The position numbers and the translations under genes were made by a program. A stretch of DNA of 64,000 nucleotides from Eupeodes corollae. Lineage: Eukaryota; Arthropoda; Insecta; Diptera; Syrphidae. The stretch spans positions 52,978,946 through 53,042,945 of the forward strand of contig NC_079147.1 in assembly GCF_945859685.1 (NCBI RefSeq), read 5' to 3'. This document shows, in pieces, positions 54,086-64,000 of this stretch; position 1 is the first letter of the stretch, and every line of letters begins with the position of its first letter. The notes under the pieces are model-generated. The model was given only the letters and a program-made list of their open reading frames with translations, was not told where the DNA came from and did no database searches.

Positions 54086-56560
54086 ACTTACTTACTTACT
54101 TAAAGTGGCGCTACAGTCCTGTGTGAACTAGGGCCTCACCCAACACTTGTGCGCGCCGCCGCCTGATTCGCGGTCTTCCTCTACTGCGCTGTCCTGTGGG
54201 TGTGGATTCGAATCGAAGACATTCCAGGCCGGAGAATTGGTTTCCATGTGCTCTATGTGACCCAACCATCTTAGTCGTTGGACTTTTACCCTTCTGGCTA
54301 AGTTTACATCGCTATACAGCCGGTACAGCTCGTCATTCCATCTTCTCCTCCACTCCCCTTCGATGCATACGGGACCGTAGATCACACGAAGAACTTTTCA
54401 CTCGAATCGACCCAAGGTGCTTTAATCCGCTTTTGTCATAGTCCATGCTTCTGCACCGTATAGCAGAACGAGGATGATCAGGGTTTTATACAGCGACACT
54501 TTGGTCCCTCGAGAGAGGGCTTTACCACTCAATTGCTTTCTTAGTCCAAAGAAACAGCGGTTAGCAAGAGTTATTCTGCGTTTGATCTCAGCGCTGGTGT
54601 TGTTTTCTGCGTTTACAGCGGAGCCTAGGTAGACGAAGTCCTTGACTACCTTAAAGTTACGTCTGTCGATGGTGACGTTTTGACAAAAACGTCGGTGTTG
54701 TAAGTCCTTTCTTGACAACAGATAGTGCCTCTAGTGTTGACGTGTGAGCTCTGCACTATTCTTTCAAGCACGATGTTAAAAAAAATCACATTACAGTGCA
54801 TCACCTTGTCTAAAACCTTTTTTGGCATCAAAAGGTTCTGTTAAGTTGTTTCCAACCTTTATGGAGCAGCGTGAATTCTCCATGGTCATCCTGCTTTAAC
54901 GGACGAGTTTGGCAGGGATGCCAAAACAAGACATGGCTCTATACAGCTCGTCCCTGTAGATGCTGTCATATGCGGCCTTGAAATCGATGAAAAGATGGTG
55001 GGAGTCGATTTGGTGTTCTTGGTTTTTTTTCCAGGTTCTGCCGTAATGTGAATATTTGATCGACTGTGGACCCAGTCTAAAACCACACTTATAAGGACCT
55101 ATCAGGTTGTTGACGATGGGCTTTAGACGTTCACATATTACGGCAGAGAAGATTTTATAGGCGATGTTAAGTAGACTGATTCCTCTATAGTTGGTGCAGT
55201 TTAGAGGGTCTCCTTTTTTCAGGATCGGGAAAACAATACTGAGGTTCCATTCATCAGGCATGCTTTCTTTCGACCATATCTTACAGAAAAGTTGGTGCAT
55301 GCTCCTAACCAACTTATCTCCAGCTGCTTTAAAGAGCTCGGAATTCAAGCCATCCGCTGTAGCGGCTTTATTACACTTCAGCTTAGATATGGCAATCTTT
55401 ACTTCGTCTAAGTCGGGAGGACAGGATTGTTGGCTTTCCGTTGTCTAAGTTTATTAGATCATCCTGCATGACAGCGGAGTTCGGGTCCTTCCATATCTTC
55501 AGCATTGACTGCGGTTCCACTATGATGTTTCCACTTTAATCTTTGCAACCTTCGGTTCTAGGTTTGTGTCTAGGTTTATGTACCTGTGAATTTTGTTTCA
55601 TAAAACTTTCGAACCTCATTCCTGCTTTATACCTCTCAACATCTTCGACCGCACGCTTCTCATGCCCTCTCTTTTTCCTTCTGAGAAGTCGGCGTTCCTC
55701 TCGCCTCTTCTGCTCATAGAGCTCACGAGCAGCTCTCGTCCTTTTATGCAGTGCCGCTTTGCGTGCCTGTTGTTTGGCTGCATTTGCCTGCCGACATTCC
55801 TCATCAAACCAAGGGTTTCTTGTTGGCGGTTGCTTGAAACCCAGCACATTAGAGGCGGCTTCTCTGATTGCATCTTGGCAATGTCACCACTGGTTTTTGA
55901 TACATTGTGTTGGCAGCAGAAAATTTCGAGCGAGGTTACTTGTAACTCGTTTGGAAAAGGATTTGGCGATCTCTGGAGATTGTAGCCGTTCGACGTTGTA
56001 CCTTCTCCCAGCACCTCCCTGTTTTGCCTTGGGTCTGGAAATCTGAAGTGCTACCTTTGCTACAACGAGGTAGTGGATCGAGTCGATGTTAGCTCCTCGG
56101 AAAGTTTGGATATCCATGGTGCTGGAAGCGTGTTGACGTTGACTGTAGATTGATCTGGAGAACTCCAAGTTCCTTTGTGGATATTCAGGTGTGGAAAAGA
56201 AGTGCTAGCTTTCATGACTTTTTGCCTCGCAGCAAGATCGATGAGCCTGAATCCGTTGTCGAAAGTGTTGTCGTGCAGGAAGTGTTGTCTAAGAGCTCGA
56301 AGAACATATCTTAAGTGTTGCCATCCTTCTTTTTTGTAGGGGCGTGTGCCCATATTAAGCCTATGTTGCCGAATTAAGCCTTGCTGATGTACCTATAGCT
56401 CAAGGCTAGTTGCCTTAGTCAGGCTAAAATGAAAAAGCCAAATGAGCGTTGTTGGCTTTCTCGGTACTAGCCACCATAGTAAATATTACAGTTTTTCATA
56501 CCCCTATTTGTCCGGCCCATCCCACCGAATTTTCTAGTTGGCGGTGATATCTGTTTTATT
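54086..56560 (-). pseudogene. LINE family a, longest copy (endonuclease and reverse transcriptase)
   Basis: Begins near 56560 with DITAN.KIRWDGPDK and continues with endonuclease C-terminal blocks FPHLNIHKGTW and GANIDSIHYLVVAKV (55884-56353, the D-H catalytic pair seen as SIHY). A basic, charged linker KRREERRLLRRKKRGHEKRA follows (55536-55847). The reverse transcriptase has KKGDPLNCTNYRGISLLNIA and FIDFKAAYDSIYRDEL (54896-55348). Then come a C-terminal DFVYLGSAVNAENNTSAEIK and the RLRWLGHIEHMETN block. The 3' end is TTACTTACTTACTTAAAGTG near 54086. Frameshifted throughout. Confidence 0.85.
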
Positions 56561-56734
56561 AAGGGACCTAACATTCCACGTGCATATGTGGACCGTAAAT
56601 CTATCCATATCCGAGGCTTTTTGGTGCTTCGCAACTGGTTTTTCTTTATGTGTTCTGAAAGTCACCCTGACCACGACCTTTAATCTGAAGCACCAACAAG
56701 CCTCGGATACGGACGAATTTACACAAACGAATTA

Positions 56735-57725
56735 AGGAACACAAACTTCGGATATTCACTTGGAATGTTATGTCCCTTAACAGAAGAACACGTGCGGCCG
56801 AAGAATTAGCGGAGGCCCTAGACTGCTATAAAGTAGACATCACCGCCATGCAGGTAATACGATGGGATGGGCCGGGCAAAAAGAGGATGATTTACTACCA
56901 CGGAAACCAACAGCGCTTATTTGGATGCGGCTTTGTCATTGGAGCCAGATTAAGGCAAGAAGTGTTGAGCTATAGGTGCATCAACAAGCGCCTCATGACC
57001 ATACGCTTCAAGGCAACATTAGCCTGATATGCGCGTACGCCCCCACAGAAGTAAATGCTGAGGAAATCGAAGGACCACTTTTGCAGACTGTATAAGGGCG
57101 AAGACGTTATATATTGAATGGATCATCCCCTGTCAGGTAGGATGACGACGAAAGCCAACAATCCCGTCTTTCCGACTTTGACGAAGTAAAAATTGCCATA
57201 TCTTAACTGAAGTCAAATAAAGCCGCCGCCTAAGCAGATGGCTTGAATGCCGAGGTCTTCAAAGTAGCTTAAGATTATTTGGTTCAAAAACAACACCGAC
57301 GAAGTTTCCGTCAAAACGTCACCATCGACATTAGTAACGTTGAGGCAGTTAAGGACTTTGTCTTACTAGGCTCCGCTTTGATCACAGCAAACAACACCGC
57401 TAACCGCTGTTTCTTTAGCTTTGAGTGCAGTTGAGTAGTAAAGCTCTCTCTCGAGTGACCAAAGTGTCACTGTACAAGACTCTCAAAATCTCCATCCTGC
57501 ATTACGGTGCAGAAGCATGGACTAAGCATATGAAAGCACCTTGGATCTTTTTAGAGACAAGTTCTTCGCATGATCTACGGTCCAGTTTGCATAGAAAGTA
57601 TGTGGGGGGGGAGATAGAACGACGATCTGTACGGGCTGTACAGCGACGTAGACTAGATGGAGAAGTTTGTTGGGTGGAGCTCTATATCACACTGAACTGT
57701 AGCGCTACCTTAAGTTAGTAAGTAT
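56735..57725 (+). pseudogene. LINE family a copy, opposite strand, internally deleted
   Basis: The N-terminal endonuclease is well preserved: FRIFTWNVMSLNRRTRAAEE, DITAMQVIRWDGPGKKRM and NQQRLFGCGFVIGARLR (56770-57027), then ICAYAPTE. Most of the endonuclease C-terminus and reverse transcriptase is missing, and sequence resumes at DFVLLGSALITANNTAN and the 3' domain. It ends TACCTTAAGTTAGTAAGTA near 57724. It lies tail-out, head-to-head with the copy at 54086-56560. Confidence 0.8.
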
Positions 57726-57787
57726 AAAAGACCTTACATTTGCTTTTGTTTAAAAAAACAAAACATCAATGACACGAACTTTCAATA

Positions 57788-57793
57788 TTTATT
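57788..57793 (-). terminator. Poly(A) signal for the aminopeptidase-like gene
   Basis: TTTATT on + is AATAAA on the - strand, about 155 nt past the stop codon. The only good candidate before the LINE. Confidence 0.4.
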
Positions 57794-57945
57794 TTCAAGA
57801 TTGCATTCTAATACTTAATTTGTTTAAAAAAAAATTATAAGAAACATAATGTACATAATTGAATAAGCCAGCGAAATATTCTATAGGCATTAGGTACTCA
57901 GAGAATTCCAAAAAAAAAAAAATTAAAAGTATCTAAAAATAAACC

Positions 57946-58213
57946 CTACTTTCCCATAAATTTATTATCATTTTGATTGACAGTTTTTAAGAAATTATCC
58001 AACCATTTTTCAATAACTGGCAAATTCTCATCGCTCCACTTGGCTTCTTCTTTGATGTTTTTCAAATTCCTATCAATAATGTGTTCAGCACTTCCGAATT
58101 CACCACGACGTTCGTCTTTAAGCTTCTTCACCATGTCATAGCCTTCTTGTGTGGTGAATACACCTGTCGCTGATCCGATGAGATTGTCCCACAGATTTGT
58201 TTTGTTTTCGAAT
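57946..58213 (-). CDS. M1-like exon 11 (last), C-terminus
   Basis: Encodes FENKTNLWDNLIGSATGVF, an EGYDMVKKL helix and the closing KWLDNFLKTVNQ segment before TAG. Confidence 0.9.
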
Positions 58214-61200
58214 CTATTCCGAGAAATATTTTCATTTTATTATCATACAGAAACTATTCTTAAAGAAAATTATTACCTCTGTCGAATGACGACCCAATTG
58301 TTGGATAAAAAGTTAAACAAGCTCATATACCCGCTTGAGCCTCCAGTTAACATAGAGAAGATCAAGAAGATATCGTTTTCTGTAAAGTTTCCATTTTCTT
58401 CCAAAATTGTTATATTCAAGAGCCGTTCGATCTTTTCGTGCTGCACGGGACAGCCAGCAAGGGTTTTCAGGAGATAAGTCCTTTCACTTTGAACCCTCGA
58501 TTTTGGAAAGTTTATCACTCGCTGCAAACCAAATTCCCACTCTTCCATTGTTCCCCACTTAAAGACCGGACAAATGTACTGATTTGGAACTCTGTAGGTG
58601 AAAAAAAACATATGAGAAAATCTTTGAAAAGTTCTTATCATTTATCACTTACGGATTGCCTTCATCTGGTTTTTCACTTTGCATCCAAAGTTTGAAAGCT
58701 TCCTGAGCTTCTTCAATGCACGGTCTATAGCCGGCCCGACAGAGGAAAGTCTTCGACAAAGATCTCAAATCGGATTTCCAGTTCTCCTCGTTTTCAACTG
58801 GTTTTCCCAACTCTTCATAAAGTGGTGTCAGTAGGACTCTCACGTAAGTCTGTAACGAAAGCACACCTGTTGGTTTTTGTTGCCTAGAAATTTCGAAGAA
58901 CAAACCTCGAACTTCTTGTGGACTGCTGACATATCAATATGTCTTCCGATGTGATCGATAAAAGTAAAGACTGGATTCCAAGCTATATGGTTCCGCTCAT
59001 TCTGCATGAAGAGCGTCATATCAAAAGCTGTTGCGAAGCTTAGATCCCCGGCGTAGGCAAGATTCCAAGCATCGTGAAGCAATTTTGCTCTAAAAGATCA
59101 AATTTTATTAACAATTAAAGCACATCTGCTTTCTCTTCTTCTTACCTGGTGTAAATTGGTATTTTTGTTCGTCCATCTTCAGTTTGAAGGAACTTGGCCA
59201 GTAAATCCCAGTTTTTCTCATCATAATTTACAGGGAACGGTCCGATCTCCTCTGGATTCACAATTATGAACTTATCCTGCTCGGGGAGATTTTTCAGCGT
59301 CAGTTCTCTGGTTTTTTCCATCCAAGCATGAGGTGTTGTGTTGTTGAAGTCCAAGTTATCCTGTGTAACCAACACTAAAGGAATCCACCACAACATTTTA
59401 TCTTGTTCGGGGACGTCATGTGGTCGCTCACGAAGATAGACCTTCTGCACAACTTTGGCTGTTTTTTCCTTGTAGTTCCGTTCGATCTTCACAACTGGCA
59501 AACGGTCCTTAGTGATCCATGAGCCAGCAATTTCATTGATTGCATACCTTGGGTCAAGAGTCTTGTCTTCATGAGCTTGTTTGGTAAGGGCATCCCAGAG
59601 ATCATCGCCGAAGAATGTACTAAAATGCCGGTCAGCTATAAATCTTCGTATGCCTGTCTTGAAAGTTTCACTGCTCAAAGTGTAATTGAGCATTCGAACG
59701 ACTAGTTCCGTTTTGAATGAGGTTGTTTCCTGTTTCATTCCTGTGATGCGAGAATGTGGATAACGTTTGCTGAATTCGTAATACAGCGAGTATAGAACAG
59801 TCATTGGATATTTTCCATTGAATTCAAGTCCATTGTCGATCTGTTTGATTCGATATGAAAACATGGCTTACAATATGTCAAATCATATGTTACAAATCCT
59901 TATGAATATTTACTTACACCAATTACTGTGTAGGATGCTAAAAAGCTCGCTAGAGCCTTATTTACATGTGCATCACTCCACCAGTATGGAGTCACCCAAG
60001 ATCCAAGCCATTGATAAATCAACTCCTGAGAGAGACCGTAATATCCTTTTTTTAAAAGTTCAGATTCTCTAAAATAAACAAAACTGTAAGTAATTCGTGC
60101 TTTATTTATAAAACAACATTTACTTGAACATTAAGACACCCCAATTGTCTGCAGGACGCACAGATGACAATCCAGGAATAGCCAAAACATCGATTTTACT
60201 CAACGGAACCGAGACATTGAAGTAGGATTCTAAGTGATCATAAACTGTTACTAGTTTAGTGTAGATTTCCTGTAAATTCAAAACTTAAGTAACTTTCAAA
60301 ACATTTAAATAAGCTTTTAGTTAGATTCAATTTTATTCACTTCGAATAAAAGATGATCGAAGATGATTTTGGTATTCGTTGAAAAATTTTCAATTTGTGT
60401 CCGATTATGTTCCCTAGTATTTTTCAAACAATTACTTTTAAGATATTTTTAAGTGAAAAACTCTACATCCAAAACATATTTCCAATTAAAATAAACATTT
60501 TGCGTTAAAAATATGAATCGAAAAAAAAACAAAATATTTGCTGAATGCATTCATTTCTCCAAATTCAACACATTGGCTGCGTTCAAGAACAGCTGCTATG
60601 TCGAAAAAGTATCCAATTCTATCCAAGCATTTTTGTTGTATGTGGATACCAATATCTGACAGAACAGGTGATACAACATGTGTTTGAAATTGAAGACACT
60701 AGAAATTTCATTAAATATTTGTATGTTTTAAATCACGAGACTGAACGTTACCATTTTCTCCTCCAAAATGACATTTAAATTTTTGATTACGTCAAGAGAA
60801 CTCAAAATAATAAATATATTTTTTTTAGTTTAAAATCCGCTCAAATGAAATTTTGTTCACTTGTACTGACTGTTATATTTTTTTCACTTGAAAAACTAGC
60901 TAAAGTGGAGGAAAGATCGTGGCATTTTGGGTTTCTGTTAAGCCGATTTGACAGTTCTACAGCGGAGCTATTGAGGACCTCTTTTAACCAAATCATTTTA
61001 AGTTTATAAAAAAGCATTTAAAACTTAGCATCTACCTGTAGTTCTTCACGTATTTCTGGCCTTGACCAAATATTAATTTGTGGTCTTCGTTCTTCTGGTA
61101 AAGGATTCATGGGTGTAAGCTTTTCAAGTTGAGATATAACAAAGCCGAAAGTAAACGATGACATTGCTGGTGTTGTTTCAAAATAATCCACCATGTAGTT

Positions 61201-64000
61201 ATTTGCTCTGCATAAAAAAGAGAAAAATGATATCAATATTATTTTATATTTTATAAAGGGTGTTTTTTTAGAGGAATAGAACTTTAAAATTGAATAAAAC
61301 AAATATGATTTTTTAAATTGACAACAAATTTATTTTCTATGAATGATATGATTTCGGATCGTCACTTTTGGCTCGAACGTGGTCTAATCTGGAGGTACAA
61401 TTTTCGAAGACTTTTTCTTACATTTGACGTATCTGGCTAAACACAGTGGATACCTCCAACGAGTATCTGTAACAATATTAAATACACACAAATTCAATAT
61501 TACGAACGCAAGGCGATACAACTGCAGTCAGAGCTGCAAGGCTCACCAACTTTTAACTTTTTCGTGGTGTTTTTGACATTTTAAAATGTATGGAGCAATA
61601 CGATATCTTTCAGTGCTTTTAAGTGCTTGAATACTAGAAGATGAACATAAAAAAAATATTCAAGAGGTTCGTGAACTTGATGTCTGGTGGCTTAACCCAA
61701 CAAATCAAAAAAAAACATGAAATGTCAAAAAGTTGAATGTTCCATTGTGGGCTTACGACACTTTTTGACAGCCTATTCAGCTACAGCATGCAGTTCCAGT
61801 TGCGTTTGCCTATTGTGTTCAGGAAGTAAATCGATTAGGGCTTATTCAATTAAACTTGAGATTCCACATATCCTCACGAGAATAGTCAAGTGGTGTTAAA
61901 TCGTTTTCTTCAAAAAATCAATTGTTGAAACCCGTCTTTTTGAAACCATAGCTACTGCGCAACGTAGTACCCGTGGCATGATGGTTAGTGCGTTGGACTG
62001 TCATGCCAGAGGTCTTGGGTTTGATCCTTGCGAGGAATTGACAAATTCTCCAAGAGTAACTGTTATCATGAAAAAGTGCCTTCTCAAATTTGAAGTTCGG
62101 ATTCGGCGTATAAACTGTAGGTCCCCATTATTCCTGACAACATTACTCGCACACAGGAATGGTTGAGAGTTGTAAGCCACTAGGCCCTAGTTCCCACAGG
62201 ACTTTTGTGCCACTCAATTTATTTAATTTAGCTACTGCGCAACACGGTTGTTTCATAGATAATGGAAAAATTCAGTAATCATGTCTCATTGACTGCAATG
62301 GCTGAAACACAAACAAGTTTCAGCTTCGGCTTTGCCTGACGTTTACGAGTTCAGCCATAGGAATTCAATACATGCCTCACGTTTCATTTGACAATCGTAA
62401 GGAAATAACGTAATGTGACTTCAAAAGGAAGCTCTAGTTCAAATTTGCTGAACATTTGCTTTGTCTGACAGCTCAACAGCTGTAAAAAAGTCAACAAACA
62501 AAATACATTTGCTTTTGAAGGGATTCCCATTGGCTATTATAGGCTGTATAAGCTACTTCCACGATAAATCCAATTTTTTCGATTTCAAAACTCATAGTTT
62601 TAGAAATGTCATATTAGAAGTGTCATTCAAGGCAACCTCGAAGCAGGCCCAACGTCGAATCGTGTTTTTGTTTCAGCCATAACGTTCATGCCAGCATCGT
62701 TTTTGAAGTATTGTTCAATTATTCCCGTACACATAGACTGACCTAGTTAGCATAATTAAACTCCCACGGCTTAGATGGCTGGGTCATGTAGAGCAAATGG
62801 ACACCAACGCTCCAGTCCGGAAGGTCTTCGAATCCAATCCCGAGGGACGTTGCAGTAGAGGAAGACCGTGACTCAGGTGGGTGAAGATCTTAACCAACTT
62901 GGCGTGTGAAACTGAAGACAGCTAGCTAGGGACCGAGCTGGCTGGAGACGCATATTGGTTGAGGCCTAGGTCCTACCCGTACTGTAGCGCCACCTTAAGT
63001 AAGTAAGTAAGATCAATTATTCCACCACTCCATAAAACACACTCAACAATCACTTTTTGTGGGTGTAAACACACACTTAAGAATAATCAACACTTCCAAT
63101 GAAGAATTTTTGTCAATTGACAGATCCATTCAACCAAAAGACAGCCCAGCTGTTCAGGTATTAAGCTATTCATGATGAAATGCTAAACCGAACTTAAAAT
63201 AATTACAAAATGGCTACTAGTTCAAATATTATTTCCAACTTAAAGTTTTATACCTCTTATTAAACACCCTTTACAATCTCATTTTATCTCCACTATTTTG
63301 TTTTTGAAAGAAAATGATTAAACAAGGTATGTACTTACATTTCCTCAGTTTTCAAAGGCAATGTATTAAAACGTGTCTGATAGGTCTTAGGCCTTGAGAT
63401 GCTTACTGTGAATGGGACCTTAAAAATAAAATGTATAACTTCTATTCAACATCGATACAATTTTTCAAACAAAAGACTTACCTTAAATCCAGGTTCGTCA
63501 AAACAGGGAAACAGTCTTCGTGCATTATGCGGCCTCATATAAGTTGCCAAATAGTGTTTCTTTTCAGCATTTGTTCCTTCGGTATAACTACCCTTGAACA
63601 GGCCTTCTGTACTTTCCCAGATCTCTCCATTAAATCGTATCTCCAATTCGCATTCGGTTCCTTGAGCAATGGTTTCCTTCAAATAGATAACATAAACCGT
63701 CTTCTTAGGCATCCTATCAGCCCTCTGAATTGCAACATCCTCATACTCAATACTGGCAGCTGCTGCATCTGCTGCGGAACCCCTTCAATGAGATGAAATT
63801 TATTTCTGACAAATTTTCCAATTCAGTTCGACAACATCAACAATTTCTTAAATAATTACTCTGTTCTTCGCTTGATTCTTCGCAACTTAATGTCTTTCTC
63901 GTAGATATTCAAGTCGTAATGCGCATGCAGAGAGATCTTCTTGGTCTCTTCGTTCCAGCTGAGATTCATGCGAATGTCACCTTCGAAGGTACTCTCCTCG
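57946..64000 (-). CDS. M1 aminopeptidase-like protein lacking catalytic residues, partial
   Basis: Join of complement 63860->64000, 63482-63782, 63339-63418, 61036-61207, 60124-60269, 59920-60068, 59146-59866, 58906-59089, 58653-58849, 58277-58591, 57946-58213. All junctions are GT-AG and phases agree, giving about 890 codons without a stop; the N-terminal end lies outside. Order: M1 N-terminal beta domain (MRPHNARRLFPCFDEPGFK), central domain, then an ERAP1-C-like helical domain (RAKLLHDAWNLAYAGDL, EHIIDRNLKNI). Active M1 enzymes have GAMEN, HEXXH and NEGFA; here they read RPADN, QELIY and NKALA, and the FD-x-x-SY tyrosine is F in TTSFKTEL. All zinc ligands are gone, so peptidase activity is not expected. 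No C-terminal hydrophobic GPI signal (ends DNKFMGK). Confidence 0.9.
58277..58591 (-). CDS. M1-like exon 10, ERAP1-C domain
   Basis: PNQYICPVFKWGTMEEWEFG through ERTYLLKTLAGCP to FNFLSNNWVVIRQR. The helical repeats of the C-terminal domain are well conserved. Confidence 0.9.
58653..58849 (-). CDS. M1-like exon 9
   Basis: TYVRVLLTPLYEELGK, then CRAGYRPCIEEAQEAFKLW, the conserved C-x-x-G-x-x-x-C motif of the C-terminal domain. Confidence 0.9.
58906..59089 (-). CDS. M1-like exon 8
   Basis: AKLLHDAWNLAYAGDLSFAT..NERNHIAWNPVFTFIDHI, the start of the ERAP1-C domain; ends at FE/GTTTG, a slightly weak donor. Confidence 0.88.
59146..59866 (-). CDS. M1-like exon 7, end of central domain and beta sandwich
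   Basis: The largest exon, 721 nt. TSFKTELVVRMLNYTLSSET replaces the usual SYxKGAxxLRML, removing the catalytic tyrosine. LWDALTKQAHEDK and PRYAINEIAGSWITK follow, then the beta-sandwich domain up to the KIPIYTR boundary. Confidence 0.9.
59920..60068 (-). CDS. M1-like exon 6, degenerate zinc-binding region
   Basis: ESELLKKGYYGLSQELIYQW then LGSWVTPYWWSDAHVNKALA. The HELxH histidines are Q and Y, and the glutamate of NEGFA is K. The stretch before the motif is also shorter than in active enzymes. Donor read as ATTG/GTGTAAG to keep frame. Confidence 0.88.
60124..60269 (-). CDS. M1-like exon 5, degenerate GAMEN region
   Basis: EIYTKLVTVYDHLESYFNVS then VPLSKIDVLAIPGLSSV and RPADNWGVLMFK, aligning with the usual GAMENWGLxxYRE. 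Confidence 0.9.
60570..60790. repeat. Fragment of Harbinger-like element E in an intron
   Basis: GGCTGCGTTCAAGAACAGC at the left, then CTGACAGAACAGGTGATACAAC and ATGTGTTTGAAATTGAAG, which match the reverse complement of element E near 26640-26690. Confidence 0.5.
61036..61207 (-). CDS. M1-like exon 4
   Basis: ANNYMVDYFETTPAMSSFTF GFVISQ through NPLPEERRPQINIW to REELQ, the end of the N-terminal beta domain. Confidence 0.9.
61208..61949. other. Intron of the M1-like gene, nothing recognised
   Basis: AT-rich; no element or gene identified before the SINE target duplication. Confidence 0.5.
61964..62229 (+). mobile_element. tRNA-derived SINE, copy 2, complete (266 bp)
   Basis: The head starts GTAGTACCCGTGGCATGATGG. 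It has a box A-like TGGCATGATGGTTAGTGCG and a box B-like GGTCTTGGGTTTGATCC. The body carries CGCACACAGGAATGGTTGAG and the tail is ATTT-rich. The direct repeat AGCTACTGCGCAAC at 61950-61963 and 62230-62243 is a 14-bp target-site duplication. Not a functional tRNA gene. Confidence 0.92.
62299..62679. mobile_element. MITE family A, copy 4 (381 bp)
   Basis: Termini TGGCTGAAACACAAAC and TTTTTGTTTCAGCCA; the interior matches 36029-36377 through GACGTTTACGAGTTCAGCC. Flanks CAA and TAA suggest a mutated TAA duplication. Confidence 0.82.
62745..63010 (+). pseudogene. LINE family a, 3'-end fragment
   Basis: RLRWLGHVEQMDTNAPVRKV then FESNPEGRCSRGRP, followed by the 3' end CCACCTTAAGTAAGTAAGTAAG. A strongly 5'-truncated insertion. 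Confidence 0.8.
63011..63338. other. Intron of the M1-like gene, nothing recognised
   Basis: AT-rich, ends at the donor GTAAGTAC of exon 3 (read on the - strand). Confidence 0.5.
63339..63418 (-). CDS. M1-like exon 3
   Basis: VPFTVSISRPKTYQTRFNTL then PLKTEE; short 80-nt exon between clear splice sites. Confidence 0.9.
63482..63782 (-). CDS. M1-like exon 2 of the visible part
   Basis: KTVYVIYLKETIAQGTECEL, then the conserved YLATYMRPHNARRLFPCFDE PGFK block that marks M1 N-terminal domains. Confidence 0.92.
63860..64000 (-). CDS. M1-like exon 1 of the visible part, continues beyond window
   Basis: FEGDIRMNLSWNEETKKISL and IYEKDIKLRRIKRRT, the early strands of the N-terminal beta domain. The true start, and any signal peptide, lie past 64000. 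Confidence 0.88.

Noticed and set aside
55593..56046. Overlapping + strand frames of 95-130 codons
   Set aside because: Shadows of the - strand LINE endonuclease and linker.
59920..59927. Stronger-looking donor GT/GTAAGT two bases downstream in M1-like exon 6
   Set aside because: Using it would shift the frame of the long downstream exon; ATTG/GTGTAAG keeps the frame with the only acceptor available.
61964..62035. Possible tRNA gene
   Set aside because: Box A and B are tRNA-like, but the segment is the head of a multicopy SINE with a target duplication and does not give a proper acceptor stem or cloverleaf by eye.
63431..63796. 121-codon + strand frame
   Set aside because: Antisense shadow of the M1-like exon at 63482-63782.

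Overview
This is eukaryotic DNA, almost certainly from a brachyceran fly with a repeat-rich genome. Two real protein-coding genes are visible. Both have GT-AG introns, and the aminopeptidase introns include the 53-77 nt class typical of flies. One is a complete alpha-tubulin gene on the + strand, whose diagnostic residues resemble Drosophila alphaTub85E more than alphaTub84B (comparison from memory). The other is the 3' part of an M1-family aminopeptidase-like gene on the - strand. No bacterial features, CRISPR arrays or functional tRNA/rRNA genes were seen.

Layout: 1-900 holds retrotransposon debris. A TATA/Inr/DPE-like core promoter lies at 1728-1792. Alpha-tubulin runs from about 1761 to about 53190, with exons at 2060-2062 (ATG only), 30451-30552, 35475-35595, 47453-47754 and 51937-52758. 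These encode 449 residues across about 51 kb, so over 97 % of the transcription unit is intron. Intron 1 (28.4 kb) carries decayed LINE and Tc1/mariner copies, a 2.1-kb satellite-like array, a foldback-like palindromic array, a DUF4780-like pseudogene, a 5S-rRNA-derived SINE interrupted by a hAT element, and many inverted-repeat elements. Intron 2 (4.9 kb) has two local tandem duplications and one MITE. Intron 3 (11.9 kb) is a nest of LINEs, a tRNA-derived SINE and MITEs inside MITEs. Intron 4 (4.2 kb) is mostly unassigned.

From 53.2 to 57.7 kb the gap between the two convergent genes is filled by copies of one endonuclease/reverse-transcriptase LINE family. From 57946 to beyond 64000 lies the aminopeptidase-like gene on the - strand. 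Eleven exons join in frame for about 890 codons, but its catalytic motifs are gone: GAMEN, both HEXXH histidines, the third zinc ligand and the usual catalytic tyrosine. It is probably a conserved pseudoenzyme. Its introns hold a tRNA-SINE with a 14-bp target duplication, a MITE and a LINE 3' end.

The two genes show no obvious functional link. The strongest items for follow-up are the catalytically dead M1 protein, the 5S-derived SINE with its nested hAT element, the palindromic array at 16.1-16.6 kb, and the internally deleted Harbinger-like elements that keep opposed first exons. All family assignments come from reading the sequence and from memory; no database was searched.
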